A DNA stretch of 64,000 nucleotides, from contig JAAOMT010000603.1 in the NCBI GenBank assembly GCA_016748015.1, forward strand, positions 64,021 to 128,020, written 5' to 3'. This document shows, piece after piece, positions 55,290-64,000 of the stretch. Under the pieces are notes generated by a model that was not told where the DNA came from, did no database searches, and saw only the letters and a program-made list of their open reading frames with translations. Each line of letters starts with the position of its first letter. Position 1 is the first letter of the stretch. This stretch comes from Geosiphon pyriformis. Lineage: Eukaryota > Glomeromycota > Glomeromycetes > Archaeosporales > Geosiphonaceae. The translations under genes and the position numbers were made by a program.

Positions 55290-56720
55290 TCAATTTGATG
55301 TGTTTGGTTCAATAACTATGATTGGTTCCAGATTTTGTAAAATCTCATCTGGTTGAACTATTATCTTTTGTACTCCCAACTGTGGAATAGTATTGGTGAA
55401 TAATAATGCTATCTGGTGATATGGTTTTAGTCAATCACCATGTGCTGCTTTGGCTAAGATTTTGTTGTCTCATCTTAATTTATAAGCTCTATTTCCTAGA
55501 ATTTCTTCTATGTGAAATGGTCCGTCTCATTTGGGGTTGAATTTTTTACTCCATTGTTTTTCCACTTTGGTATAATGTAATAGTACTTTGTCTCCAATCT
55601 TGAATTCCACTGGTTTATCTGGTAGTTGGTTATCATGTTATTTTTTTTGCTTTTCTTGTGTCTTTTGGATATTATCAGCTGCTTTTTGTCATCTGTTTTC
55701 TAGTGTTTCCATTAAGTCATATGTTTTTTTCAACAATGTTTCTTGGAAATTATCTTCTGTTATTGATTCAGCTGGATATATATTGATCTTTATTTTAACT
55801 GGTAATATTGCTGTTCTACTGTATACCAATTCAAATGGTGTTGCTTGTGTGGTATCTTGCTTCATTGTCTGATAAGCAAATAATACTGATAATATAAACA
55901 AATCCCATTCATTCTGATTTTTTTGGCTGATTTTGGCAATTGCTTCACACAGTATTCTATTAAATCTTTTAACTAAGCCATTCATTTATGGATGGTATGG
56001 TAATGATAATGGTCTTTTTATTCCAAATCTCTGGCTTAATTCTGCTAATGTTTTGTTTACAAAATGAGTTCCCTGATCTGATAATAGTTCTTTTGAACAT
56101 CTATGTTGACAAATTAAATCTTAATAGACAAATTCGGCAATGGATTTTGCATCTGTTTTTTGAATGGTTTTTGCTTCTGGCCATTTTGTGAGATAGTCCA
56201 TAACTATTGCAATATATCTGTTGTCTCTGCTGGTGATTATTAATGGTCCGACTAAGTCAATTCCAATATGGTTAAATGGTTGTCTCACTTTGATTGGTTT
56301 TAATGGTTTACTGGGTTTTGATCCACCTCTTCTCTGACAAGCATCATACTTCTAAACATATTAAATGATATCTGGATACATTGATGGCCAATAGTATCTT
56401 TTTCTGGTTTTTTCCATGGTTGTTTCTTTATGAAAATGTTCTGCTGTTGGATCTGAATGCATGTTGAATAATATTGTCTCTTTTTTTGGTTCTGTGATGA
56501 CTCTTATTGGTTGATCTGAATTTCTTCTGTTTTTCTAGTAAAGTATATTTTTATAATTGATAAAATATTTTAATTGTTGTTTGATATTATTTCACTCATT
56601 TTGAGATAATTTCTCCTTGAACTGTTGAGTATTTATATAATGTTGTAGTTGTTGATATTTTTGTATGTTTATCTTTTGTTATATTTTCATTGGGTTTGTT
56701 CTGGTTTTGTTATATTTTTA
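55290..56720 (-). pseudogene. RT6 integrase
   Basis: Integrase: zinc region NMHSDPTAEHFHK with a damaged CxxC (YDAC), core GIDLVGPLI, LLSDQGTHFVNKTLAEL (Asp kept), NGLVKRFNRIL (Glu changed to Lys) and the C-terminal VEFKIGDKVLLHYTKVEKQW. The open part 55689-55985 covers the end of the core. Stops lie near 56340-56360, 56125, 55987, 55690 and in the C-terminus. It ends IVIEPNTSN at 55290. Confidence 0.87.
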
Positions 56721-56724
56721 TGTT

Positions 56725-58134
56725 GAGATGTTTTTAAATTTGTTTTATTCGTGACAAATTGTCAGTATTTTTATTGTCTTTTCCCTTTTTATAATGTATA
56801 GTGTAAGTATATAGTAATAATGCCATTTTTTATCTTGATTGTCTTCTATCTCCAAATTCCTGTTTATGAAGTGCTGTTAATCTTTTGTGGTCTGTGTATA
56901 CATCAAACTTCTGGCTCAAGTATTTACTCCATTTTATGACTGCCCAATAAATTGCTAAATATTCTAATTCTGGTGTTTCATAATTTCTTTTAGCTAGAGT
57001 TAAACCTTGGCTGGTATATGCGACTAGATGTTCTCTTTCATCCAGTCCTCTCTGTAATAGTACTGCTCCCAATGCTTGGCCTAATGCATCAGTGATAATA
57101 ATGAATGGTTTATTGTGATCTGAATAAATCAGTATTGGAGCTTGTATAAGCTTTCTTCTTAGAATATCAAAAGCTTCTTGTTGTGCTTCTGTCCATTCAT
57201 ATTTCACATTCTTGGTTTGGAGATGATTGAGTGGTTGGGCTATCTTGGAAAAGTTTTTGATGAAGTGTCAATAATAGCCTGTGAATCCTAAGAATGACTT
57301 TAACTCTGTCATATTGGTTGGTACTGGAAAGTTCTTGACTATCTCTATCTTTTCTGGATCCATTTTGATGTCATCTTTGCTTACTATGTGCCCTAAAAAG
57401 TTTAATTCTGTTTTGTCAAAGAAGCACTTATTGGCATTTAACTTTAGTCCTGCTTGTTGTAGCCTTTCAAACACTTGTTGTAGATGATGCAAATGATTAT
57501 CGAATGTTTTGGAGAACACATTGGTGTCATCTAAATAAACAACTACTGATTTCCACAATAAGCTAGTATATACTATTTCCATTAGCCACTGGAATGTGGC
57601 TGGCATATTTGTTAAGCCAAATGGCATCACTTCAAATTCAAAATTTCCTTCTTATGTTGTGAATACAGTCTTTTTTTTGTTCACTAGATCTATGGCTACT
57701 TGCCAATAATCACTATCTAAATCTAATATTGAGAACCATTTGTTTCTCCCAAAAGCATCAAATAATTCTTAAATCCATGAAGTTGGATAGCTGTCTCCAC
57801 ATGTGACTCCATTAAGCTTTCTGTAGTCCACACAAAAGTGGATTTTCTTATTCTTTTTCTGGATAAGTACTACTGGTAATGACCATGGGCTCATTGATGG
57901 CTGAATTAATTTATTGTCGAGCATTTGGTTGATTTTTTGATGAATGATCTTATGGCTGGCAGGTAGTACTCTGTATGCTTGTTGTTTTATTGACATAGCA
58001 TCTCCAGTTTTGATCTGGTGCTAAATAATATTAGTTCTGCCAAATTCATTCTCACTGGCAAAGATGTCATTAAACTTGTTGAGCAACATCTTCAGCTGTA
58101 TGCATTGGAGTGGATCTAGATTCTCCATGTTCAT
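56725..58134 (-). pseudogene. RT6 reverse transcriptase and RNase H (YLDD kept)
   Basis: The least damaged RT of the window. It has MNMENLDPLQ, GRTNII, IKQQAYRVLPASHKIIHQKI, SPWSLPVVLIQKKNKKI and FCVDYRKLNGVTCGDSYP, then the palm. 57268-57630 carries VVVYLDDTNVFSKTF with both catalytic Asp residues. RNase H (56830-57207) has IIITDALGQALGAVLLQ, ELEYLAIYWAVIKW and YTDHKRLTAL, all catalytic residues present. Only four or five in-frame stops interrupt one frame (near 58020, 57770, 57653, 57270 and 56830). It could therefore be the most recently active copy. Confidence 0.9.
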
Positions 58135-58188
58135 TTGTTCCAATTGTTCTGGTTGAAGCAAATAACATTTATTTCATCCATATATTGT

Positions 58189-59055
58189 TTATAATGTGAT
58201 GTTAACATATTCACAAAGCTGTGGAAAGTCTGGAATGGGGTTTGGTGGTTGGTCCTCTATTTCAGTAGTTAAATGTCCTATGATGGTTCCTTCTAGTATC
58301 TCTATAACTTTTCCAGTATTGTTGTAAATGGGAATTTTGATGTGACTATAGTTCCTGGCTGGTATGTGAAGATTGATGAGTCCAATTTCTCCTGATTTAC
58401 AACGTGCTGCTTCTACTTCAAAAATCTGGTTCTGATCCTTCACTTTCCTTTCTATGACTACCATATACTGGTTATATGATGGAATGAAAATTGGTTGACC
58501 AGTGAAGATAATTTTTTTCTTGTCAATAATTTTTTTTTCTACCATATTAACTGGTATATCTACTCTACCTGTTGATCCAAATTCCTGTATCCCTCTAACT
58601 GTGATCCCTAATTCTTCCCTGTTTTCCATTAACACTAACTGAGCTATTTTGACCAGAGGCAGGAATATTGTCTGTGCTATTTTTTCATTTGGCTCTATTA
58701 CATAGGCTTTTTTTGAATCATTTTGTAGCATAGCAATAATATTTCCTACATATTCTGCGTCAATTATTCCTCTTCTAATGTTGATTCCTCTTTTTGCTAG
58801 ACTACTCTTAGATGCTAGTTGAACTATTGTGGTTGCTGGAATTTTCAGTGCTATTTTCAGATCAATACAAATGCACAAATATGGTTCCAATTTTATGGTA
58901 TCTTTTTTAAGATATCTCAGATCAAACCCTGTATTAGTATCATGTGTATGCTTTGACATGATATCTTTATTATTGTCACTGAACCACTTTAGTTCTTGCT
59001 CCTTGGTAAGATCAGAAAGCACTATAAATGTTTCAGAGTTTGGATCTGAGTCCAA
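58189..59055 (-). CDS. RT6 dUTPase domain, open segment with all motifs
   Basis: Open for 288 codons. Motif 1 NTGFDLRYL, motif 2 SKSSLAKRGI, motif 3 RRGIIDAEYVGNI (catalytic Asp and Tyr kept), motif 4 EKIAQTIFLPL and motif 5 RGIQEFGSTGR. The length and spacing of the first 140 residues fit a single-domain trimeric dUTPase. The C-terminal part is the connector ending DFPQLCEYVNITL. This is the most plausible functional dUTPase here and lies between the cysteine module and RT. Start is internal to the polyprotein. Confidence 0.88.
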   Translation of the reverse strand: MDSDPNSETFIVLSDLTKEQELKWFSDNNKDIMSKHTHDTNTGFDLRYLKKDTIKLEPYLCICIDLKIALKIPATTIVQLASKSSLAKRGINIRRGIIDAEYVGNIIAMLQNDSKKAYVIEPNEKIAQTIFLPLVKIAQLVLMENREELGITVRGIQEFGSTGRVDIPVNMVEKKIIDKKKIIFTGQPIFIPSYNQYMVVIERKVKDQNQIFEVEAARCKSGEIGLINLHIPARNYSHIKIPIYNNTGKVIEILEGTIIGHLTTEIEDQPPNPIPDFPQLCEYVNITL

Positions 59056-59880
59056 ATCACTGTTATCTTCATTGCCATATTGAATAGAACTGGAACCAGT
59101 GTTTTATCATCATCATTGTCGGAGTTTGAATCAGAATTGAAAATTGATTCCAATTCTGATGTGCAACTGCTGACTGATTTTTCTTCTTCTGGAATTGTGT
59201 AGATTATGTGAATTGGTGAGTTGTAAATAAGGTCATATTCATTACAATATTGAAAGTTACATGGGATCAAACAGTGGTCACATAGTCAAATGTTTAGCTG
59301 TGCTAGCCACTGCTTCTGCTTCTCTCTTGTAGGTGTCAAGTTTTGGTAATGTTTATAGAAGTCTTCTGAGTTGGTTTCTATGTTGAGAAAGGCATCTGGA
59401 TTTGGAATGAGGATGATATCAATCTGTTCAAGCAGATTGTTTTTAATTTCCAGAATTTCACTGAACATGGCTCCTTGGACTTTGGCATTTGTCAGATCTC
59501 ATTCTTATCATGTGAGTAGCCATTTAATTGGTTAATCACTCTATGCCAAGCTGCTGTTATGGGCATGCCACAACTCATCCAGTCACTGATGAGAATCGTG
59601 TATTGGCATGAAGCATCACATGTTCCTTCTTGACCAGAAATGTTATTTCACATCCTTTCATTAAGTAGCTGTTTGCCACAAGCAAAACATGGTTCATTGT
59701 TCCACTTGTCTTGGCACTTTGGATATCTGTAGCATTCGCGATGGCACAGTTTGCAGTAATAATGTGTTCATGTCCAGTAGTCTTCATTTGGCATGATCTA
59801 TGCTCCCATGAATGAGAGTTTCTTTCCACAGTCTTTGCATTTAAGTGAAATAAATGGTGGCTGTGGTAGTGGCTGGCAAA
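59056..59880 (-). pseudogene. RT6 cysteine-rich module and acidic linker
   Basis: First pair KCKDCGKKLSFMG, then THYYCKLCHRECYRYPKC, KWNNEPCFACGKQLLNERM, SGQEGTCDASCQYTILISDW, MPITAAWHRVINQLNGYSHD, a spacer (59286-59468) and the second cluster LCDHCLIPCNFQYCNEY with the last Cys lost. An acidic Asn/Asp/Ser linker (59022-59270) leads to the dUTPase. Stops lie near 59798, 59775, 59660, 59530 and 59285. The 84-codon open frame at 59575-59829 is an out-of-frame shadow. Possible zinc-dependent nucleic-acid binding; inferred only. Confidence 0.72.
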
Positions 59881-60159
59881 TGGAGTATAAACTTGTCCAT
59901 CCTTTGGTTGTGTTTTCTGTTGGTTCGATTTCTCCAGGTACGTTTTCTTTTTTTTTTTTCCCTTTCCCTTTTTCCTCCCAGTTTATTGTTGGTAGCAACT
60001 CACTTTGGTTGTTGTTAGTCCAAGCGTTGATGGTGGTTCCCCAGGTATGTTCTTCTCTTTGTTTTCTTTTTTCATTATTATTGTCATCCCAAGAGAGTAT
60101 TGGCAGTAATTTGTTGTAATTATCATCAGCCCATGAGACTTGATAGGCTTCTCAGATAG

Positions 60160-60740
60160 GTTTTTCATCTTTTTCCTCAAACTTAATGAGTGGTGCTGGT
60201 GTGTTAATGGTCTTGAAATGGCCGCACATGGCTGGTATGCATGTATGTCAGCCATTTTGACTGAGTTGGAGCTCTTGCATTGTCCAATCAAGGATGGCAT
60301 TTGTCTTAGTGAGCCAGTCATTACTAACTAGTGCTTGGTATTAAATAACTTCTATTATCAAAACTTTGATAGGGACTATGATGCCATTGACTTCAAAAGG
60401 AAAGTTGTCAATTTCACTAATAGAAGTTTTGGTTGCTCCATCAGCTGTGATGATCTTTGCACTGGCAGTTCTGTCAACTCAGTGATCTAATTGATCTATA
60501 AGTTGTTTGGTGATGATTCTGCCAGCTGATTTACTATTCAGGATCAGTTTGATATACTGACCATTGACTTTGGCATCAGTATACATTGCAGTTATTGGTT
60601 TGGTGCCCAAAGCAGCTCTACTGAACAATAGAACTGATGTAATTTTCTCAAGTTTAAATGAAAATATGGCAGCAAGTAATTCGTCTTTGGTGCTGGCAGC
60701 TGGTAGAATGTTGTGAGTAAGTGGCTTTTGGTTGGTTTCT
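60160..60740 (-). pseudogene. RT6 retropepsin-like protease
   Basis: Protease with FSFKLEKITSVLLFSRAAL, ITAMYTDAKVNGQYIKLIL, NSKSAGRIITKQLIDQL (Asp changed to Asn and Gly to Lys), ITADGATKTSISEIDNFPFEV and YQALVSNDWLTKTNAILDWT. The Trp after ILD is kept. Stops occur before VDRTAS and YQALV. The linker to the cysteine module (59880-60160) contains Lys-rich and Asn-rich stretches with frame changes. Confidence 0.77.
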
Positions 60741-62970
60741 TGTTTGTTGGATGCCGCATCTTCCAGGGTAATTAGAAGACTTAAGTAGTTCTGGGAACTC
60801 GGGTTAGAGTTATACTCAGTTCCTGAATTCCACTGGCATGATCCTGATAGTTGATTTGTTGAACTGAGAATCAGTTAGTGAACCACCATTGCTGATCTCC
60901 AGTTTTGGGTTACTCTGGATCTGGGGTTTCTGAATGTTATCATAGCTGGGTTTTGTGGCAGTGTTTGAATTGATTATTGTGGTTGATAGATTATTTGTGG
61001 CTGCAGTTAATATATTACAGGTGGCTGTGGTTGATATATTTAAGGTTAATATACTAGTGTTTGATAGATTGGTGGTGGTATTATTGGCAGGTAAGTAGAT
61101 TGATATTGATTTTGATTTGAGTAATGATTCAGAGTTGGGAACTGGCAATTGAAATTCTGATATTGATTTCCCGATTATGGATTACTATAAGCATGGCAAT
61201 CGGCTCTAAGATGACTTTGTTTATCACAGTTGTGGCAAATTTGTGTTTTTTGTTGTCATGGCTGATTTGTTGATAATAATAGACACGACTGATTTTGGAA
61301 ACAATTTGCGTTTCCCTAATTATTACATTATTGAGGAGGCTAATAAATTGGGCAATTATCAGCTAAGTATCTCTCTAATTTTTGATTAATGAAATTACTA
61401 AATTGCTTTAGTTTAGAATCCAAATCAGATGATCTATTTATTATTAAATTCACAGCTTGGGCATAATTGACTTCTAACTCAGCAGCTTTAAAATCTCTAG
61501 CATGAGTGATTGCGGTAGGAAGGTCTATTGGATGCATCAGACGTACTCATTGGAGTATGCTGTTGTATAAGCCTCTGATAAACTAATTTAAAATTTGTGG
61601 TACTGTAAAGTAATCAGCTTGAATAGCTTGGATTTGGTGCAGATTTTTGTAGAAGCATCCCAAGTAGGTAGTGACTACTTCTGTGTCCCTTTGTTTTAGG
61701 GTGGTAAAAGTACTTGCCAGGTGGTTAATGCTGTTATTATCACTGAAATATCTTAGGAATTCTGTTTTAAATGCATTAAAATTTTGGGGTTTCTGGGCCA
61801 AGCTATAATACCATAAGTTAGCAGTATCCTTTAGGAAATATGAGATGACTTGCATTGTTTTTGTGTCATCCTAATTGTTTGCAGTAATGGCTTTGGTGAT
61901 ATCATTGATCTATGCCTAGGCGTCATCCTCTTTGTCAGTAAACTTCTCAAGTTTTGCGATTAGTGCAAAAGCCATTGGTGCAATCAGTTGCTGTTGTTGT
62001 ATTAGTGATTAAAGTGGTTGTTGCAGTTGTTGAACCAGTTGCTGGATAAGTTGCTGTAGTAGTGGCTGTTGAAAAGGTATTTGCTGCTGTTGAATCAGTT
62101 TGATAATTGGTTTAATTGGTGGCTGATTGATGATGATATTTAGAGGTAAGTTTTGTTGATTAATTAAGTCAGAGTTTTGGTCATTCTGATTTGGCAGAGT
62201 TTTGATTTCTGGATTTTCTAGATTTTAATCTTGCTGAGTCTGAAAATTTGGGGTTTTTATATCCAGGTTCTCAGTAATCAGGTTCTGATAAGTGAATTCT
62301 TGATCTTCAGATTCTTCTTCCTTTTTTTCTTCTTGTTTTTTTTCCAATTTGGTTGATTCCCACGGATCAGTAATTCTGAAGTTTAGTTGAGGTGGTGGTG
62401 ATTGAACTCCTGATGGCATTGGTGATCTCAATTTGAATCTCTCGAAGTACACACTGTATGGTCCTAATAGATCTTCTTTCCTTTGTTTACTTTGGAATAG
62501 AAATTGTTCAAATGTTGATGTCGCATTTGATGTAGACGCACCTGTTGATGTGATATTGATGGTGTTTTCAGGAGTATAATGATATGATGAATTTGTAGGT
62601 GATTTAATTCTGTGTTTCTTCCAAGTGGGTGGTTAGATCCATTGAGGTGTTACTGCTGGTGTTTGTAATTTTTCTTTGTCTTTACTTGCATAAGTAATTG
62701 GGTATCTTTGTTGTGTGTGATGTTCAATTTTCTTATTAATCTCAGTAATGATAGATGCAAAGTTATAATTTGTTGGTAAGCTGGTGTTTTGGATTAATTT
62801 GTGGTAAAAAGTTTCTCTCACTGATTCAGTGTTTATTGGTGTTCCTAACAAATAGGCAATTTTTTTGTTAACATAGAAATTGAAGGCTAATTCTGCTAAT
62901 ATCTGATTGTGGTTCAATTCCAAGTGTTGACGGTAGTATTAAAATAAGAATTTTGCGAATTCTAAATGGT
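60741..62970 (-). pseudogene. RT6 gag
   Basis: The longest gag visible. The N-terminal part is at 62633-62923 (ELNHNQILAELAFNFYV, KIAYLLGTPINTESVRETFY). A Pro/Glu-rich stretch (62225-62452, KLEKKQEEKKEEESEDQEF) and a Gln-rich stretch (about 61980-62110) follow. The capsid core is at 61583-61855 (ISYFLKDTANLWYYSLAQK, FKTEFLRYFSDNN), then a helix (61340-61537), an intact knuckle CHNCDKQSHLRADC near 61196-61240 and a Ser/Thr/Asn-rich tail. Stops fall between the parts. RT2 and RT5 gag match its C-terminal two-thirds. Confidence 0.82.
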
Positions 62971-63038
62971 TTGCTCCTATACTTTTTGATTTTGCCACTG
63001 TTGATTTATTTGTTGGTGCTGGTTCTCTATAGAATTAT

Positions 63039-63056
63039 ACTTCACAAGAAGCACCA
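63039..63056 (-). promoter_or_regulatory. RT6 primer-binding site
   Basis: Minus sense: LTR end GTAACA, TT, then TGGTGCTTCTTGTGAAGT. It differs from the RT3/RT4 and RT1 sites after the first five to six bases, so a different primer is implied. The tRNA is not identified. Confidence 0.5.
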
Positions 63057-63058
63057 AA

Positions 63059-63845
63059 TGTTACAGGTGAATTTTGTTGGTTGTTGGAGTAAATAACAGA
63101 CCCATAACTTGGTGTTCAAGGCTGTTGTTGATGATGGCAATCTGAAGATGTGTTTATCTGAAGGTTTTGGTTGAGTTTTTTGTATAATAGACAGAGATTT
63201 AGTGGTAATAGTTTTATCCGTAGCTTTCTGAAACTGCAGTTTCATCAATTTTTTTCTCAACATGATGGCTGGTGTTTCTCCTGGTAAGCTAATCTCAATC
63301 AAGTGTCCTATCTTTATTTCTGGGTCTTTTACCAGTGCTATATCCTGATGTCAGTACCCCATGCATTAATCCTCAATAGAGTTAATAATAACAACAATTA
63401 AGACAAAAAAATAAAAGAAATAACATAAAGAAATGAGCCAAGGCAATGTGCAAGTTAATATCTGTCAATAGCCATGATTAAGAGCTATTGTTCCAGTGTG
63501 GTTAGATATCAATTGCTATCAACATAGAGTGTTAATAATGAAGAGTAGATTTGGATGGTAAATAATTTATTTATTCAATATTTGTGAATAGGAGATTTTT
63601 AACTAAAGAATTCTGCTTTTTCTACTTCTAATGCTACTGCTATATATACATAATTGATATTCTACAAGATTGCTCACATTTCCGAGCAATGTGCTATGAT
63701 TTTTTAAGCAATGCTCATATTGCTAAGCAATGTGTTCTAATTTTTTAACATTGTTCCACATTGCTGAGCAATGTGCTTATGTGCTAAATACTATTCTCTC
63801 ATTGGTCTGCTATTTTCTATATCTGTTTTCTTTTTATGAGTAACA
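63059..63845 (-). repeat. RT6 5' LTR (787 bp)
   Basis: The segment begins TGTTACAGG and ends GAGTAACA. It is similar to 53719-54585 with scattered transitions. The U3 repeat array (about 63660-63780) contains the perfect hairpin CACATTGCT-G-AGCAATGTG at 63757-63775. Confidence 0.93.
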
Positions 63846-64000
63846 ATGGACACAACTAATTCTGGAAATAATTTGCATTTCCTTGATTATTGCATTATTG
63901 AGAAGATTAATAAACTGCTTGATTGTTAGCTAAGTATTTTTCTAATTTTTGGTTGATGGAATCACTGAATTGTTTCAACTTAGAATCCAATTCAGATGAT
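63846..64000 (-). pseudogene. RT5 gag, continued to window edge
   Basis: Minus sense reads SSELDSKLKQFSDSINQKL, then EKYLANNQAVY and stops, matching RT6 gag at about 61265-61430. The first four bases are the right ATGG copy. The rest of gag and the 5' LTR lie outside the window. Confidence 0.82.

Larger units (their letters stand above)
53719..63845 (-). mobile_element. RT6: Ty3/gypsy element nested in RT5 gag
   Basis: 10,127-bp element with LTRs at 53719-54585 and 63059-63845 and a perfect ATGG target duplication (53715-53718, 63846-63849). Removing it rejoins RT5 gag. It has the complete domain set and is the best preserved of its family: RT keeps YLDD and the dUTPase is fully open. It still has stops in gag, the cysteine module, RT, integrase and ORF3. 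Confidence 0.94.
46222..64000 (-). mobile_element. RT5: Ty3/gypsy element inserted in LINE-2, carrying RT6
   Basis: Second-family Ty3 element whose 3' LTR starts at 46222 inside LINE ORF2. Pol and protease run to about 53120, and gag is interrupted at 53718 by RT6 and resumes at 63850. The 5' end is beyond the window. From the protease to the end of integrase (about 53118 to 47782) all open pieces share one reading frame, so the ancestral gag-pol was a single frame here. Stops are present throughout. Confidence 0.9.

Noticed and set aside
59575-59829. 84-codon minus ORF with several Cys and His
   Set aside because: It lies one frame away from the conserved cysteine module at the same place; the conserved pairs are in the other frame.

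Overview
The window is AT-rich, CpG-poor eukaryotic DNA made almost entirely of decayed retrotransposons. I recognise no host housekeeping gene, tRNA, rRNA or CRISPR array. The zinc-knuckle LINE proteins and the Ty3-like polyproteins carrying a dUTPase resemble, from memory, families of arbuscular mycorrhizal fungi (Glomeromycotina, for example Rhizophagus or Gigaspora). That assignment is an inference; no search was run.

Six Ty3/gypsy-type LTR elements are present, named RT1-RT6 here. RT1 (1-6707, minus, cut by the window edge) has its 5' LTR at 6363-6707. RT2 (plus) lacks its 5' end and is split into 7982-14035 and 34099-37570. It is interrupted by a 1.4-kb solo LTR (10248-11647) and by RT3 (14036-34098, minus). 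RT3 is itself interrupted by RT4 (15335-25131, minus). RT5 (46222 to beyond 64000, minus) is interrupted in gag by RT6 (53719-63845, minus). All LTRs share TGTTAC...GTAACA ends. RT3, RT4 and RT6 have perfect 4-bp target duplications (GTAC, TCGT, ATGG), and the host reading frame resumes across each insertion. RT3/RT4 form one family (LTR about 972 bp), RT2/RT5/RT6 a second (LTR 766-867 bp) and RT1 a third (LTR about 345 bp).

The shared element layout is gag (capsid and CCHC knuckle), retropepsin, a cysteine-rich zinc-type module, dUTPase, reverse transcriptase, RNase H, integrase, then a separate ORF3 in the env position, polypurine tract and LTR. Much of gag-pol is in a single frame. Every copy is broken by in-frame stops, and many catalytic residues are changed in ways explained by C:G to T:A transitions.

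The middle (37571-46221) holds non-LTR retrotransposon material. It contains the 3' end of one LINE with its tail, an opposite-strand element that encodes only an ORF1-like protein but ends in the same 3' tail, two very AT-rich spacers, and the 5' half of a second LINE (ORF1, endonuclease, start of RT) cut by the RT5 insertion. The most interesting points are the conserved cysteine-rich module and ORF3 of the Ty3 elements, the ORF1-only element sharing a LINE tail, the repeat-rich U3 regions, and the transition-type decay.
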